Shown: positions 8,492 to 21,527 of the stretch, piece after piece
Layout of the letters: every line of letters begins with the position of its first letter
Numbering within the stretch: the stretch's first letter is position 1
Source of the DNA: Massilia varians
GTDB taxonomy: Bacteria; Pseudomonadota; Gammaproteobacteria; Burkholderiales; Burkholderiaceae_D
Assembly: GCF_027923905.1 (NCBI RefSeq)
Contig: NZ_AP026966.1
Location: 186,001 to 250,000, forward strand
Reading direction: 5' to 3'
Length of the DNA stretch: 64,000 bases
Made by a program: the position numbers and the translations under genes
Notes under the pieces: generated by a model
Databases searched by the model: none
Told to the model about the DNA's origin: nothing
What the model saw: only the letters and a program-made list of their open reading frames with translations

Positions 8492-9727
8492 ATGCAGCAA
8501 ATCATCGTCATCGGCGGCGGCGTGGTCGGATTGACCTCGGCCTGGTGGCTGGCCGAGGCCGGCTACCGCGTCCGCCTCCTCGAACGCGCACCAAGCGTCG
8601 GCAGCGGCTCCAGCTACGGCAACGGCGGCCAGCTCAGCTACCGCTACGTGTCGCCGCTGGCCGACGAAGGCGTGCCGCTGAAGGCCCTGCAATGGATGTT
8701 CCAGGACACCGGGCCGCTGCACTTCCGGCCTGAGGCCGACCTGCGCCAGTACCGCTGGCTGGCCAGTTTCCTCGCGCACTGCCGCGCCGACGTCAACCGC
8801 AAGACCACGGCCAAGCTGCTCGAACTGGGCGAGCTGTCGCGCCAGGGCATGAAGCAGCTCGAAGTCACCGTCCCGCTCGAGGATTTCGACTGGCGCGACG
8901 CCGGCAAGCTGGTGGTCTACCGCTCGCGCGAGGTGTTCGAGAAGGCGGCCGGCAAGCCGGGCGCCGGCGAAATCTGGTCCGCCAGCGAATGCGCCGCGCG
9001 CGAACCGGCCCTGGCGGCGGCCGAGCCGCTGCTGGCCGGCGGCATCTACAACAGCGGCGAAGCGGTGGCCGACTGCCACGCCTTCTGCCAGGCGTTGGCC
9101 GCGCGCCTGCGCGAGCATCCGCGTTTCGACGGTTTTATTCATGCCGAAGCGCGCCGCCTGGTGGCAAGCAAAGGCCGCATCACCGGCATCGAAACACGCC
9201 AGGGCATCCTCCAGGCCGACAGCTACGTGCTGGCGGCCGGCATCCAGAGCCGTAGCCTGTCGGATACGGTCGGGATCTCGCTGCCGCTTTACCCGCTCAA
9301 GGGCTACAGCCTGACGGCGCCCATCCGCGCCGACGACGTGGCGCCGGAAATCAGCGTCACCGACTTCGAGCGCAAGGTGCTGTATGCGCGCATCGGCAAC
9401 AAGCTGCGCGTGGCGGCCATGGTCGACATGGTGGGCGAAGACCTGAGCCACAATCCGAAGCGTGTCGACGGATTGACGCGACAGGTGAAGGAAACCATGC
9501 CGCGCGCGGCGGACTATTCGCAGCTCTCGGTCTGGGCCGGCCTGCGTCCCGCCACCCCGAGCAGCGCCCCGATCATCGGCGCCACGCCCTACGGCAACCT
9601 GTGGCTGAACGTGGGCCACGGCCCACTCGGCTTCACCTTCGCCTGCGGCAGCGCCAGTTTGCTGGCCGGCGCCATCAAGGGCGAGGCCCCGCCCTTCTCC
9701 CTCGAGGGGCTGACCCTGCGCGGCTGA
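8492..9727 (+). CDS. dadA: FAD-dependent D-amino-acid dehydrogenase (DadA family)
   Basis: 411 aa. The N-terminal Rossmann motif is IIVIGGGVVGLTSAWWLAEAG (FAD binding), with SSYGNGGQLSYRYVSPLAD next, the conserved DadA stretch. The C-terminus has WAGLRPATPSSAPIIG and NVGHGPLGFTFACGS, the second FAD-contacting region. The family oxidatively deaminates D-amino acids, such as D-alanine, at the inner membrane and feeds electrons to quinone. Near murein-recycling genes it could use D-Ala released from muropeptides, though it has its own position and strand. The substrate is not fixed by sequence. Confidence 0.85.
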   Translation: MQQIIVIGGGVVGLTSAWWLAEAGYRVRLLERAPSVGSGSSYGNGGQLSYRYVSPLADEGVPLKALQWMFQDTGPLHFRPEADLRQYRWLASFLAHCRADVNRKTTAKLLELGELSRQGMKQLEVTVPLEDFDWRDAGKLVVYRSREVFEKAAGKPGAGEIWSASECAAREPALAAAEPLLAGGIYNSGEAVADCHAFCQALAARLREHPRFDGFIHAEARRLVASKGRITGIETRQGILQADSYVLAAGIQSRSLSDTVGISLPLYPLKGYSLTAPIRADDVAPEISVTDFERKVLYARIGNKLRVAAMVDMVGEDLSHNPKRVDGLTRQVKETMPRAADYSQLSVWAGLRPATPSSAPIIGATPYGNLWLNVGHGPLGFTFACGSASLLAGAIKGEAPPFSLEGLTLRG

Positions 9728-9754
9728 CTCGCCACGCATACGGGCCGCCGGTGT

Positions 9755-9827
9755 CCGCCATACCGAAATGGCGGAATTATCCGCCATACCGAAATGGCGG
9801 AATTATCCGCCATACCGAAATGGCGGA
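9755..9827. repeat. Three tandem 26-bp hairpin repeats
   Basis: Units begin at 9755, 9781 and 9807. Each starts with CCGCCATACCGAAATGGCGG, a 7-bp inverted repeat (CCGCCAT/ATGGCGG) around a six-base loop, followed by AATTAT in copies 1 and 2 and ATAAT in the last. Copies are identical over the hairpin. They fill the gap between dadA and the YchJ-like gene and stop 12 bases before the latter's ATG. There are no spacers, so this is not a CRISPR. Confidence 0.9.
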
Positions 9828-9838
9828 TAATGACGGCC

Positions 9839-10279
9839 ATGTCCAAAACGACCACCCCTGGCGCCTGCCCCTGCGGCGGGCCGTCCCTGAGCGCCTGTTG
9901 CGGCCCGTTCATCGCCGGCGAAGCCCTGCCGCCGACGGCTGAGACCCTGATGCGTTCGCGCTACACAGCGTATACGCTCAAAAACGAGCCTTACTTGCTG
10001 GCTACCTGGCATCCGACAACGCGTCCGACTGAACCCATCATCGATGACGAGGAAGCAATCCGCTGGCTCGGGCTTGAGATAAAATCTGCTTTACGTTTAC
10101 GTCAACGTAAAGTAAATTCGCCGGACGATCCAGACAGCGATACCGTGGAATTCGTCGCCCGCTTCAAGGTCGGGGGACGCGCGCATCGGTTGCACGAAGT
10201 GAGCCGTTTCCTGCGCGAGCCCGACCTCGAGACCGGGGTAAAGCGCTGGTATTACCTGGACGGCAGTTTCCCAAAATAA
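9839..10279 (+). CDS. YchJ-family SEC-C motif protein (UPF0225)
   Basis: 146 aa from ATG 9839 (MSKTTTPGAC); the frame is open further upstream only through the hairpin repeats. The N-terminus carries the metal-binding SEC-C-like cysteine cluster CPCGGPSLSACCGP, followed by LMRSRYTAYTLKNEPYLLAT, characteristic of the YchJ family. The C-terminal half is an NTF2-like fold (VEFVARFKVGG ... HEVSRFLRE ... WYYLDG). Its function is not established. No strong ribosome site is visible because the third hairpin repeat lies just upstream. Confidence 0.88.
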   Translation: MSKTTTPGACPCGGPSLSACCGPFIAGEALPPTAETLMRSRYTAYTLKNEPYLLATWHPTTRPTEPIIDDEEAIRWLGLEIKSALRLRQRKVNSPDDPDSDTVEFVARFKVGGRAHRLHEVSRFLREPDLETGVKRWYYLDGSFPK

Positions 10280-10283
10280 ATAC

Positions 10284-10404
10284 GGGAGGATCGAAGAACC
10301 GTAGCGAGCGGCAGCAATGGTGGTTGAGAAGCGCAGCTGTACGCATAGTACAGCGAGCATCGCAGACCGCCAGTGCAACGCGCAGTAGGTTATTCGAACC
10401 TCCC
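10284..10404. repeat. 121-bp imperfect palindrome (ERIC-like intergenic element)
   Basis: The ends are GGGAGGATCGAAGAACC (10284-10300) and GGTTATTCGAACCTCCC (10388-10404), which pair at 15 of 17 positions. The centre holds a perfect 7-bp hairpin GCTGTAC-GCATA-GTACAGC (10336-10354), and the arms between are partly complementary. The element fills almost the whole gap between the YchJ-like gene and mccB and so would be transcribed as one long hairpin. Size and architecture resemble ERIC/NEMIS-type dispersed palindromes; copy number cannot be judged from one window. Confidence 0.7.
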
Positions 10405-10421
10405 AGAGACAGAGGACGGCA

Positions 10422-12029
<1,608 letters not shown>

Positions 12030-12041
12030 AGGGAGCTTGAC

Positions 12042-12827
12042 ATGGAATACCAGACCCTCACCGTCTCCATCGACGACAAGGTGGCCGCCGTCACCCTGAA
12101 CCGCCCGGACCTGCGCAACGCCTTCAACGAGCACGCCATCGCCGAACTGGCGCTGGCCTTCGACGAACTCGGCCGCAACGAGCAGGTGCGCGCCATCGTG
12201 CTGGCCGCGAACGGTCCGGCCTTCTGCGCCGGCGCCGACCTGAACTGGATGAAGAAGATGGCCGGCTACTCGCACAGCGAGAACCAGCAGGACGCCGCGC
12301 GCCTGGCCGACATGCTGCGCACCATCTACCTGTGCCCGAAGCCGACCGTCGCCAAGGTGCAGGGCGACTGCTACGCCGGCGGCATGGGCCTGGTCGCGGC
12401 CTGCGACATCGTGGTCGCCAGCGAGGTGGCGCACTTCTGCCTGTCCGAAGTGAAGCTGGGCCTGATTCCGGCTACCATTTCGCCCTACGTCATCAAGGCC
12501 ATGGGCGAGCAGGCTTCGCGCCGCTACTTCCTGACTGCCGAGCGCTTCGATGCGCTTGAAGCGCGCCGCATCGGCTTCGCCCACGAGGTCGTGGCGCCGG
12601 ACGCGCTGGACGCCGCCGTGGCAGGCATCGTGAAGTCCCTGGTGTCGAACAGCCCGCACGCCGTGCGCGAAGCGAAACGCCTGGTGCGCGAAGTCGTGGG
12701 CCAAGCGGTCGACGACGCGCTGCTGGCGGACACCGCCAACCGCATCGCGGAAATCCGCGCGTCGACGGAAGGCCGCGAAGGCGTGGCTTCCTTCCTCGAG
12801 AAGCGCAAGCCGACCTGGCTGAACTGA
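12042..12827 (+). CDS. liuC: Methylglutaconyl-CoA hydratase (enoyl-CoA hydratase family)
   Basis: 261 aa crotonase-fold protein. The oxyanion-hole regions are AFCAGADLNWMKKMAGYSHS, the LiuC-type signature, and CYAGGMGLVAACDIVVAS; a catalytic glutamate is present in SEVKLGLIPATISPYV. It hydrates 3-methylglutaconyl-CoA to HMG-CoA, between MCC and HMG-CoA lyase. It follows mccB by 12 bp with GGGAGC as ribosome site. Both neighbouring steps of the pathway are encoded in the same operon, which supports the substrate assignment. Confidence 0.9.
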   Translation: MEYQTLTVSIDDKVAAVTLNRPDLRNAFNEHAIAELALAFDELGRNEQVRAIVLAANGPAFCAGADLNWMKKMAGYSHSENQQDAARLADMLRTIYLCPKPTVAKVQGDCYAGGMGLVAACDIVVASEVAHFCLSEVKLGLIPATISPYVIKAMGEQASRRYFLTAERFDALEARRIGFAHEVVAPDALDAAVAGIVKSLVSNSPHAVREAKRLVREVVGQAVDDALLADTANRIAEIRASTEGREGVASFLEKRKPTWLN

Positions 12828-12837
12828 GTTTTACGTA

Positions 12838-14196
12838 TTGGATATTGGATCGATTGTGAAGCAGCAAACCTCTTCCGACTGGATCGCACGCAGCCTGCGC
12901 AGCGTGTGGCACCCCTGCACCCAGATGCAGCACCACGAAGAGGTGCCGCTGATCGCGGTCAGCCATGGCAAGGGGCCGTGGCTCTACGACCATGAAGGCC
13001 GCCGCTACCTGGACGGCATCAGCTCCTGGTGGGTCAACCTGTTCGGCCACGCCAACCCGCGCATCAACGCGGCGCTGAAGGACCAGCTCGACAAGCTGGA
13101 ACACGCGATGCTGGCCGGCTTCACCCACGAGCCGGTGATCGCGCTGTCGGAAAAGCTGGCCGCCCTCACCGCCCACAACCTCGGCCACGCCTTCTATGCC
13201 TCCGACGGCGCCTCGGCGGTCGAGATCGCGATGAAGATGAGCTTCCACGCCTGGCGCAATGCCGGCTATTCGGACAAGCAGGAATTCGTCTGCCTGCAGG
13301 GCAGCTACCATGGCGAGACCATCGGGGCGCTGGCCGTCACCGACGTGCCGCTGTTCAAGGATGCCTACGGCCCGCTGCTGCGCGCCTCGCACGTGGTGCC
13401 GGCGCCGGATGCGCGCAACGCCACCGAAGGTGAATCCGCCCAGGACGTCGCCCGGCGCGCGATCGCCGACGTGCGCACCCTGTTCGAGGAGCGCGGCGAC
13501 AAGATCGCCGCCATCATCGTCGAGCCGTTGGTGCAGTGCGCGACCGGCATGGCGATGTACGACCCGCTCTACCTGGAACTGCTGCGCGAGCTGTGCGACC
13601 AGCATCACGTGCACCTGATCGCCGACGAGATCGCGGTCGGCTGCGGGCGCACCGGCACCTTCTTCGCCTGCGAGCAGGCGGCCATCTGGCCGGACTTCCT
13701 GTGCCTGTCCAAGGGCATCAGCGGCGGCTACCTGCCGCTCTCGCTGGTGCTGACCAGCGACGCCATCTACCAGGCCTTCTACAGCGAAGACATCAGGCGC
13801 GGCTTCCTGCACTCGCACTCCTACACCGGCAACCCGCTGGCCTGCCGTGCGGCCCTGGCCACGCTCGAGATCTTCGAAGACGACGACGTCCTGAACCGCA
13901 ACCGCGAGCTGGCCACCAAGCTGACCATCGCCCTGGCCCCGCTGGCCGAGCACGAGCGCGTGCGCCACTTCCGTCAGCGCGGCATGATCTTCGCCTTCGA
14001 TGCGGTGGAGCCGGATCCTGCGCGCGCCTCGAGCTTCGCGCGCCGCTTCTTCACCACGGCGGTGGAGAACGAACTGCTGCTGCGCCCGATCGGCCGCACG
14101 GTCTACCTGATGCCGCCCTACGTGCTGAACGACGAGGACGTCGCCGGCCTGGCCGCGCGCACGCAGAAAGTCTTCGAATCGGTGATCGCGGGTTGA
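12838..14196 (+). CDS. bioA: Adenosylmethionine-8-amino-7-oxononanoate aminotransferase
   Basis: About 450 aa, class III PLP aminotransferase; it converts KAPA to DAPA using SAM as amino donor. Motifs: [11 protein letters not shown] near the N-terminus, typical of Bio[28 protein letters not shown] and the PLP lysine in [14 protein letters not shown]. No ATG fits the N-terminus: a TTG at 12838 or a GTG at 12856 must be used, and neither has a good ribosome site, so expression may depend on coupling with liuC 10 bp upstream. First of four biotin genes embedded in the leucine operon. Confidence 0.93.
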   Translation: MDIGSIVKQQTSSDWIARSLRSVWHPCTQMQHHEEVPLIAVSHGKGPWLYDHEGRRYLDGISSWWVNLFGHANPRINAALKDQLDKLEHAMLAGFTHEPVIALSEKLAALTAHNLGHAFYASDGASAVEIAMKMSFHAWRNAGYSDKQEFVCLQGSYHGETIGALAVTDVPLFKDAYGPLLRASHVVPAPDARNATEGESAQDVARRAIADVRTLFEERGDKIAAIIVEPLVQCATGMAMYDPLYLELLRELCDQHHVHLIADEIAVGCGRTGTFFACEQAAIWPDFLCLSKGISGGYLPLSLVLTSDAIYQAFYSEDIRRGFLHSHSYTGNPLACRAALATLEIFEDDDVLNRNRELATKLTIALAPLAEHERVRHFRQRGMIFAFDAVEPDPARASSFARRFFTTAVENELLLRPIGRTVYLMPPYVLNDEDVAGLAARTQKVFESVIAG

Positions 14197-14198
14197 CC

Positions 14199-15386
14199 AT
14201 GGATCTGATCGCCGGCATCGACAAGAAACTCGCGCAGCTGTCCGCGCAAAGCCTGACGCGCCGCCGCCGCGTCACCGACGGCGCCAGCAGCCCGCGCCAG
14301 GTGGTCGACGGCCGCGAGCTGCTGGCTTTCTGCAGCAACGACTACCTGGGTCTGGCGGCACATCTGGCCGTCGTCGCGGCGCTGCGCGAAGGCGCCGGCC
14401 TGTACGGCGCCGGCAGCGGCGCGTCGCACCTCGTCAGTGGCCACAGCCGCGCGCACGCGCTGCTGGAAGAGCGCTTCGGCGAGTGGATGGCGCCTTACAT
14501 CGAGCAGGCGCGCGCGCTCTACCTGTGCACCGGCTACATGGCCAACCTGGCGGTGCTCACCGCGCTGGGCGCCGATGCCGATGCGCAGATCTTCTCGGAA
14601 GCGCTGAACCACGCCTCGCTGATCGACGGCGCCCGCCTGGCCAAAGCCGGCGTCAGCGTCTATCCGCACGGCGACGTCGCCACCCTGGAGCAGCAACTGG
14701 GCGCCAGCACGGCCGCAACCAAGATCGTCGTCACCGACAGCGTCTTCAGCATGGACGGCAACCTGGCGCCGCTGCCCGCGCTGCTGGCGCTGTGCGAACG
14801 CGTCGGCGCCTGGCTGGTGGTCGACGATGCCCATGGCTTCGGCGTGCTCGGACAAAGCGGCCGCGGCGCGCTCGAACACTTCGCATTGCGTTCCCCGAAC
14901 CTGGTCTACATCGGCACGCTGGGCAAGGCGGCCGGCGTGGGCGGCGCCTTCGTTGCGGCGCATGCCAGCGTGATCGAGCTGCTGGTGCAGCGCGCCCGCC
15001 CCTACATCTACACCACGGCCGCGCCGCCGGCACTGGCGCATGCGCTGCAGGCCAGCCTTGATATCATCGGCGGCACCGAAGGCGTGCAGCGCCGCGCCCA
15101 CCTGGCCGCGCTGGTGGACCACCTGCGCGATGCGCTGCGCTTGCAACGCTGGCAGCCGGCGCCGTCCCATACCGCGATCCAGCCTATCCTCATCGGCAGC
15201 AACGAGGACGCGCTGCGCGTGGCCGCCGGCCTGCACGAACAGGGCTTGTGGGTGCCGGCGATCCGTCCGCCGACCGTGGCGCCGGGCACGGCGCGCCTGC
15301 GCGTGACCTTGTCGGCCGCGCACAGCCACGAGGACGTGGCAAGGCTGGCGCACGCACTGAACGAACTGGAAAGGGCCACCGCATGA
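14199..15386 (+). CDS. bioF: 8-amino-7-oxononanoate synthase
   Basis: 395 aa, PLP-dependent alpha-oxoamine synthase joining pimeloyl-ACP/CoA and alanine. Motifs: [46 protein letters not shown] and the PLP lysine in [15 protein letters not shown]. Start ATG 14199 is two bases after the bioA stop; the open frame extends far upstream but only through bioA in another frame. The bioF stop overlaps the bioD start (ATGA), so the two are translationally coupled. Confidence 0.95.
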   Translation: MDLIAGIDKKLAQLSAQSLTRRRRVTDGASSPRQVVDGRELLAFCSNDYLGLAAHLAVVAALREGAGLYGAGSGASHLVSGHSRAHALLEERFGEWMAPYIEQARALYLCTGYMANLAVLTALGADADAQIFSEALNHASLIDGARLAKAGVSVYPHGDVATLEQQLGASTAATKIVVTDSVFSMDGNLAPLPALLALCERVGAWLVVDDAHGFGVLGQSGRGALEHFALRSPNLVYIGTLGKAAGVGGAFVAAHASVIELLVQRARPYIYTTAAPPALAHALQASLDIIGGTEGVQRRAHLAALVDHLRDALRLQRWQPAPSHTAIQPILIGSNEDALRVAAGLHEQGLWVPAIRPPTVAPGTARLRVTLSAAHSHEDVARLAHALNELERATA

Positions 15387-16225
15387 AGAACCTGAACGAA
15401 CCAGACCGGCCGCTCGCGCTGACGCCCGTGCTCACGGTGCCGGGAAGCGCCGGAGCCCCGGCCGCCACCGAAGCGCCGGCCGATCCGCAGCCGGAAGCGC
15501 TGCCCGTCGAGGGCGTGCCCTCGCGCTTCTGCTGCTTCGTCACCGGCACCGATACCGAGATCGGCAAGACCCTGGTCTCCGCCGCGATCCTGCACAAGCT
15601 GGCCTCCAGCGGCCGCCGCGCCTGCGGCATGAAGCCGGTCGCGGCCGGCGCCGAGATGCGTGACGGCGAACTGCACAACGAGGACGCCGACATGCTGCGC
15701 GCAGCCGGCAATGTGCACCTGCCAGGCAGCATCACCACGCCCTTCATGCTGAAGGAGCCGGCCGCGCCGCACATCGCCGCCGCGCTCGAAGGCGTGACCA
15801 TCGAGCCGGTGCCGATCCTGGCCGCCTATACCGAGATCCACGCGGCCTCGGACGCCGTCGTGGTCGAAGGCGTCGGCGGTTTCCGCGTGCCCTTCAACGA
15901 CGATTTCGACAGCGCCGACCTGGCCGCGCAGCTCAACCTGCCGGTGATTCTGGTGGTGGGCATGCGCCTGGGCTGCATCAGCCACGCCTTGCTCACCGTG
16001 GAGGCCATCGTATCGCGCGGCCTGGTGCTGGCCGGCTGGGTCGCCAACACGGTCGACCCGGACATGCCCTTCGAACTCGACAACATCAAGGCGCTGGAAC
16101 AACGCATTCCGGCGCCACTGCTGGGCCATGTGCCCCGCCTGCAAGACCCGACGGCGCAAGCCGCCGCAGAATACATCGACCTCGCGGGACTGCCGGGCTG
16201 GCATTCTCCGCGCGTCCAGACTTAA
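15383..16225 (+). CDS. bioD: Dethiobiotin synthetase with extra N-terminal segment
   Basis: 280 aa. It closes the ureido ring of dethiobiotin using CO2 and ATP. The P-loop [12 protein letters not shown] begins only near residue 52, whereas BioD usually begins at this motif, so there is a roughly 50-residue, Pro/Ala-rich extension. Other motifs: [22 protein letters not shown] and [15 protein letters not shown]. The ATGA overlap with bioF supports the early start, but no ATG is available just before the P-loop, so the extension is probably real. Confidence 0.93.
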   Translation: MKNLNEPDRPLALTPVLTVPGSAGAPAATEAPADPQPEALPVEGVPSRFCCFVTGTDTEIGKTLVSAAILHKLASSGRRACGMKPVAAGAEMRDGELHNEDADMLRAAGNVHLPGSITTPFMLKEPAAPHIAAALEGVTIEPVPILAAYTEIHAASDAVVVEGVGGFRVPFNDDFDSADLAAQLNLPVILVVGMRLGCISHALLTVEAIVSRGLVLAGWVANTVDPDMPFELDNIKALEQRIPAPLLGHVPRLQDPTAQAAAEYIDLAGLPGWHSPRVQT

Positions 16226-16236
16226 GGAAAATCGAG

Positions 16237-17268
16237 ATGTCCCAAACTAACACCGTCGCCCTGCATCGCCCTGTCGCCATCAAGCAGGCGGACAACGCCA
16301 CCTGGCCGCTGGCCGACGTGCTGGCCCTGTTCGAGCTGCCCTTCAATGAGCTGATGTTCCGCGCACAGCAGGCGCACCGCGCCAACTTCCCGGACGGCGA
16401 CGTCGAACTGGCCACCCTGCTGTCGATCAAGACCGGCGGCTGCGAAGAAGACTGCGGCTACTGCCCGCAGGCCGCGCGCTACGACACCGGCGTGGAAGCC
16501 AAGAAGATCCTCGACCTCGACACCGTGCTGGACGCTGCCCGCGAAGCCAAGGCCAATGGCGCCACCCGCTTCTGCATGGGCGCCGCCTGGCGCAGCCCGA
16601 AGGAGCGCGACATGGAAAAGGTCGAAACCATGGTGCGCGAAGTGAAGGCGCTCGGCATGGAAACCTGCGCCACCCTCGGCATGCTCGAAGAGGGACAAGC
16701 CGAACAGCTGAAAAAAGCGGGCCTGGACTACTACAACCACAACATCGACACCGCGCCTGACTTCTACGACAACGTGATCTCCACCCGCGAGTACCAGGAC
16801 CGCCTGGACACCCTGGGCCGCGTGCGCAACGCCGGCCTGAAGGTCTGCTGCGGCGGCATCGTGGGCATGGGCGAGACGCGCGCGCAGCGCGCCGGCCTGA
16901 TCGCCCAGCTGGCCAACCTGAACCCGTATCCGGAGTCGGTGCCGGTCAACCACCTGGTGCAGGTGGAAGGCACGCCGCTGCACGGCATCGAGAAGCTCGA
17001 CCCGATCGAGTTCGTGCGCACCATCGCGGTGGCGCGCATCACCATGCCGCAGGCGCGCGTGCGCCTGTCCGCCGGCCGCCGCGAGCTGGGCGAGGCGGTG
17101 CAGGCGATGTGCTTCATGGCCGGCGCCAACTCGATCTTCTACGGCGACAAGCTGCTCACTACCGGCAATCCGGAAGCGGACGACGACCGCGTGCTGCTCG
17201 GGAAGCTGGGCCTCAAGACGCGCGCCGCGACGCTGGATTCGGCGCCGAAGGCTGCCTGCGGCTGCTAA
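16237..17268 (+). CDS. bioB: Biotin synthase (radical SAM)
   Basis: 343 aa. It inserts sulfur into dethiobiotin using two Fe-S clusters. The radical-SAM cysteines are in [19 protein letters not shown]; further hallmarks are [30 protein letters not shown] and the [19 protein letters not shown] region. It starts 11 bp after bioD with AAGGAAAA as ribosome site. The intercistronic 79 bp to mccA contains a GC-rich hairpin (TGCGGCCG ... CGGCCGCA, about 17286-17308) without a T-run. Confidence 0.96.
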   Translation: MSQTNTVALHRPVAIKQADNATWPLADVLALFELPFNELMFRAQQAHRANFPDGDVELATLLSIKTGGCEEDCGYCPQAARYDTGVEAKKILDLDTVLDAAREAKANGATRFCMGAAWRSPKERDMEKVETMVREVKALGMETCATLGMLEEGQAEQLKKAGLDYYNHNIDTAPDFYDNVISTREYQDRLDTLGRVRNAGLKVCCGGIVGMGETRAQRAGLIAQLANLNPYPESVPVNHLVQVEGTPLHGIEKLDPIEFVRTIAVARITMPQARVRLSAGRRELGEAVQAMCFMAGANSIFYGDKLLTTGNPEADDDRVLLGKLGLKTRAATLDSAPKAACGC

Positions 17269-17347
17269 TCGTACGACACTGCGCTGCGGCCGGGGAGACA
17301 CGGCCGCAAGCAACCAATTCGAACAACCAGAAGCGAAAGACAAACGC

Positions 17348-19369
<2,022 letters not shown>

Positions 19370-19404
19370 AGGACCACAAAACCATAAAAAGAGAGGGGGA
19401 GACC

Positions 19405-20334
19405 ATGCGCATACTCCTGTTCCGTGGAGACGGCGTGATCGAGCCATGGGTGCGCGAATTCGCCGCCCTCATGCCGCAGGTGGAGACCGTCGCATGGAAA
19501 GAAGGCGCCGCCCTGCCGCCCTGCGACTACGCGGTGGTATGGAGCCCCACGCCGGGCCTGCTGGACCAGCTCGCGCACGTGCGCGCGATCTTCCTGATGG
19601 GCGCCGGCGTCGACGCCCTGCTCAAGCTGGGCAACGCGCTGCCGCCGGTGCCGATCGTGCGCCTGGGCGACGCCGGCATGGGCGTGCAGATGGCGGAATA
19701 CGTGTCGCATGCGGTGCTGCGCTACTACCGCCACTTCGACGACTACGAACAGCAGGCGCGCCACGGCGTCTGGGATCCGCTGCCGCTCACGCCCAAGGAA
19801 GAATTCGCGGTCGGGATCATGGGACTGGGCAGGCTGGGGCTGCCGGTGGTCGAGGCGATGCGCCTGTTCGGCTTCCCGGTACGCGGCTGGAGCCGCACGC
19901 CCAAGGACATCCCCGGAGTAGAGTGCTTCCACGGCGAGGAAGGGCTGGAGCCTTTCCTGCGCGCTACCCGCGTGCTGGTCTGCATGCTGCCGCTCACGCC
20001 CGAGACGGCCAACCTGCTCGACCGCCACCGGCTGGGCAAGCTGCAGCCGGGCGCCTTTCTCATCAACGTCTCGCGCGGCGCCATCCTGGCCGAGCCCGAC
20101 CTGATGACCCTGATCCGTTCCGGCCACATCGCCGGCGCCACGCTCGACGTGTTCCGCCACGAGCCGCTGCCGGCGCCGCACCCGTTCTGGAACGAGCCGC
20201 GCATCAGCATCACCCCGCACATCTCGGCGCTCACCGTGCGCCATGACGCCGTGCTTCAGATCGCCGACAAGATCGCGAAGCTGGAGAGCGGCCAACCCGT
20301 CGACGATATCGTCGACCGCGATCTAGGATACTGA
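19405..20334 (+). CDS. ghrA: Glyoxylate/hydroxypyruvate reductase A-type D-2-hydroxyacid dehydrogenase
   Basis: 309 aa. NAD(P)-binding motif GIMGLGRLGLPVVEAMRLFG near residue 140; catalytic Arg in NVSRGAILAE and His in HEPLPAPHPFWNEPRIS. The N-terminal MRILLFRGDGVIEPWVREFA and MGAGVDALL fit GhrA. It is placed between mccA and HMG-CoA lyase, 35 bp after the former and 4 bp before the latter, so it is co-transcribed with leucine genes although it has no recognised step in that pathway. It might reduce a branched 2-oxoacid; that is conjecture. Confidence 0.85.
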   Translation: MRILLFRGDGVIEPWVREFAALMPQVETVAWKEGAALPPCDYAVVWSPTPGLLDQLAHVRAIFLMGAGVDALLKLGNALPPVPIVRLGDAGMGVQMAEYVSHAVLRYYRHFDDYEQQARHGVWDPLPLTPKEEFAVGIMGLGRLGLPVVEAMRLFGFPVRGWSRTPKDIPGVECFHGEEGLEPFLRATRVLVCMLPLTPETANLLDRHRLGKLQPGAFLINVSRGAILAEPDLMTLIRSGHIAGATLDVFRHEPLPAPHPFWNEPRISITPHISALTVRHDAVLQIADKIAKLESGQPVDDIVDRDLGY

Positions 20335-20338
20335 AAGA

Positions 20339-21259
20339 ATGAACCAGCAAGCCAGCCTGCCGAGGAAAGTAAAAATTGTCGAAGTGGGGCCGCGCGACGG
20401 CCTGCAGAACGAGAAGGAAGCGCTGTCCGCCGAGGTAAAAATCGAACTGGTGAACCGCCTCGCGCGCGCGGGCTTTCCCAACGTCGAGGCGGCGTCCTTC
20501 GTCTCGCCCAAGTGGGTGCCGCAGATGGCCACCAGTAGCGAGGTGATGGCCGGCATCGAGCGCCTGCCCGGCACGATCTACTCGGCGCTGACGCCGAACA
20601 TGCAGGGTTTCGAAGCCGCACTGGCCGCGAAAGCCGATGAAGTGGTGATCTTCGGCTCGGCCTCGGAAGCTTTTTCGCAGAAAAACATCAACTGCTCGAT
20701 CGCCGAGTCGATCGCACGTTTCGAGCCGGTGGCCAGGGCTGCCAAGGCCAACGGGCTGCGCCTGCGCGCGTCGATCAGCACGGCCTTCGGTTGCCCCTAC
20801 CAGGGCGAGGTGCCGCTGGACGCCGTGGCCGACGTGGTGCGCCGCATGCGCGACCTCGGCGCGGATGAAATCGACATCGCCGACACCATCGGCGTGGCGA
20901 CCGCGCGCAAGACCCAGGCCGTGATGCTGCGCGCGGCGCAGGAATTTCCGCTGGAACGTCTGTCGGGCCACTTCCACGATACCTACGGACAGGCGCTGGC
21001 CAACATCTACGCGGCGCTGGAAGTCGGCGTGGCCATCTTCCATTCGTCGGTGTCGGGACTGGGCGGCTGCCCGTATGCGAAGGGCGCGACCGGCAACGTC
21101 GCCACCGAAGACGTGCTCTACCTGATGAACGGGCTGGGGATCGAGACCGGGATCGATCTCGACCAGGTGGTCGATGCGGGGCAGTTCATTTCGCAACAGC
21201 TGGGGCGCAAGGGGGCAAGCCGGGCGGGCAATGCCATCGCCGCAAAACGCGCCGCATGA
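20339..21259 (+). CDS. mvaB: Hydroxymethylglutaryl-CoA lyase
   Basis: 306 aa, TIM-barrel lyase that splits HMG-CoA into acetoacetate and acetyl-CoA, the last step of leucine breakdown. It opens with VKIVEVGPRDGLQNEKEAL and carries the active-site cysteine loop VSGLGGCPYAKGATGNVATED near residue 235. It is the last gene of the operon: a bidirectional terminator lies 53 bp further on. Starting ATG at 20339 is 4 bp after the ghrA stop. Confidence 0.95.
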   Translation: MNQQASLPRKVKIVEVGPRDGLQNEKEALSAEVKIELVNRLARAGFPNVEAASFVSPKWVPQMATSSEVMAGIERLPGTIYSALTPNMQGFEAALAAKADEVVIFGSASEAFSQKNINCSIAESIARFEPVARAAKANGLRLRASISTAFGCPYQGEVPLDAVADVVRRMRDLGADEIDIADTIGVATARKTQAVMLRAAQEFPLERLSGHFHDTYGQALANIYAALEVGVAIFHSSVSGLGGCPYAKGATGNVATEDVLYLMNGLGIETGIDLDQVVDAGQFISQQLGRKGASRAGNAIAAKRAA

Positions 21260-21311
21260 TCTGCTGGATGGCCGGCAACACCGGCCACCAGTCAACACCC
21301 CTGCCAAAACG

Positions 21312-21346
21312 AAAAAGGCCGACAGCTTTCACTGTCGGCCTTTTCC
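21312..21346. terminator. Bidirectional rho-independent terminator
   Basis: AAAAAGGCCGACAG then loop CTTTCA then CTGTCGGCCTTTT: a 9-bp GC-rich stem with A-run on one side and T-run on the other. It ends the leucine/biotin operon on the plus strand and, in the opposite sense, the tRNA-Pro transcript. Confidence 0.9.
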
Positions 21347-21353
21347 TTTATGC

Positions 21354-21430
<77 letters not shown>

Positions 21431-21439
21431 AGAAGAAGA

Positions 21440-21468
21440 ATCATACCGTCTCAGGCACATCCGGTCAA
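21440..21468 (-). promoter_or_regulatory. Sigma-70 promoter of tRNA-Pro
   Basis: Minus strand: -35 TTGACC (21468-21463), 17-bp spacer, -10 TATGAT (21445-21440). The predicted start is about three bases before the tRNA 5' end. Confidence 0.8.
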
Positions 21469-21527
21469 GGTTTCAGGCCAAATTAAGGAGAGCTGTCGTA
21501 TTCTGCGACAACAATTTGGCCAGGAAC

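Noticed and set aside
9755..9827. CRISPR array
   Set aside because: The repeats are contiguous hairpins with no spacers and no cas genes nearby.
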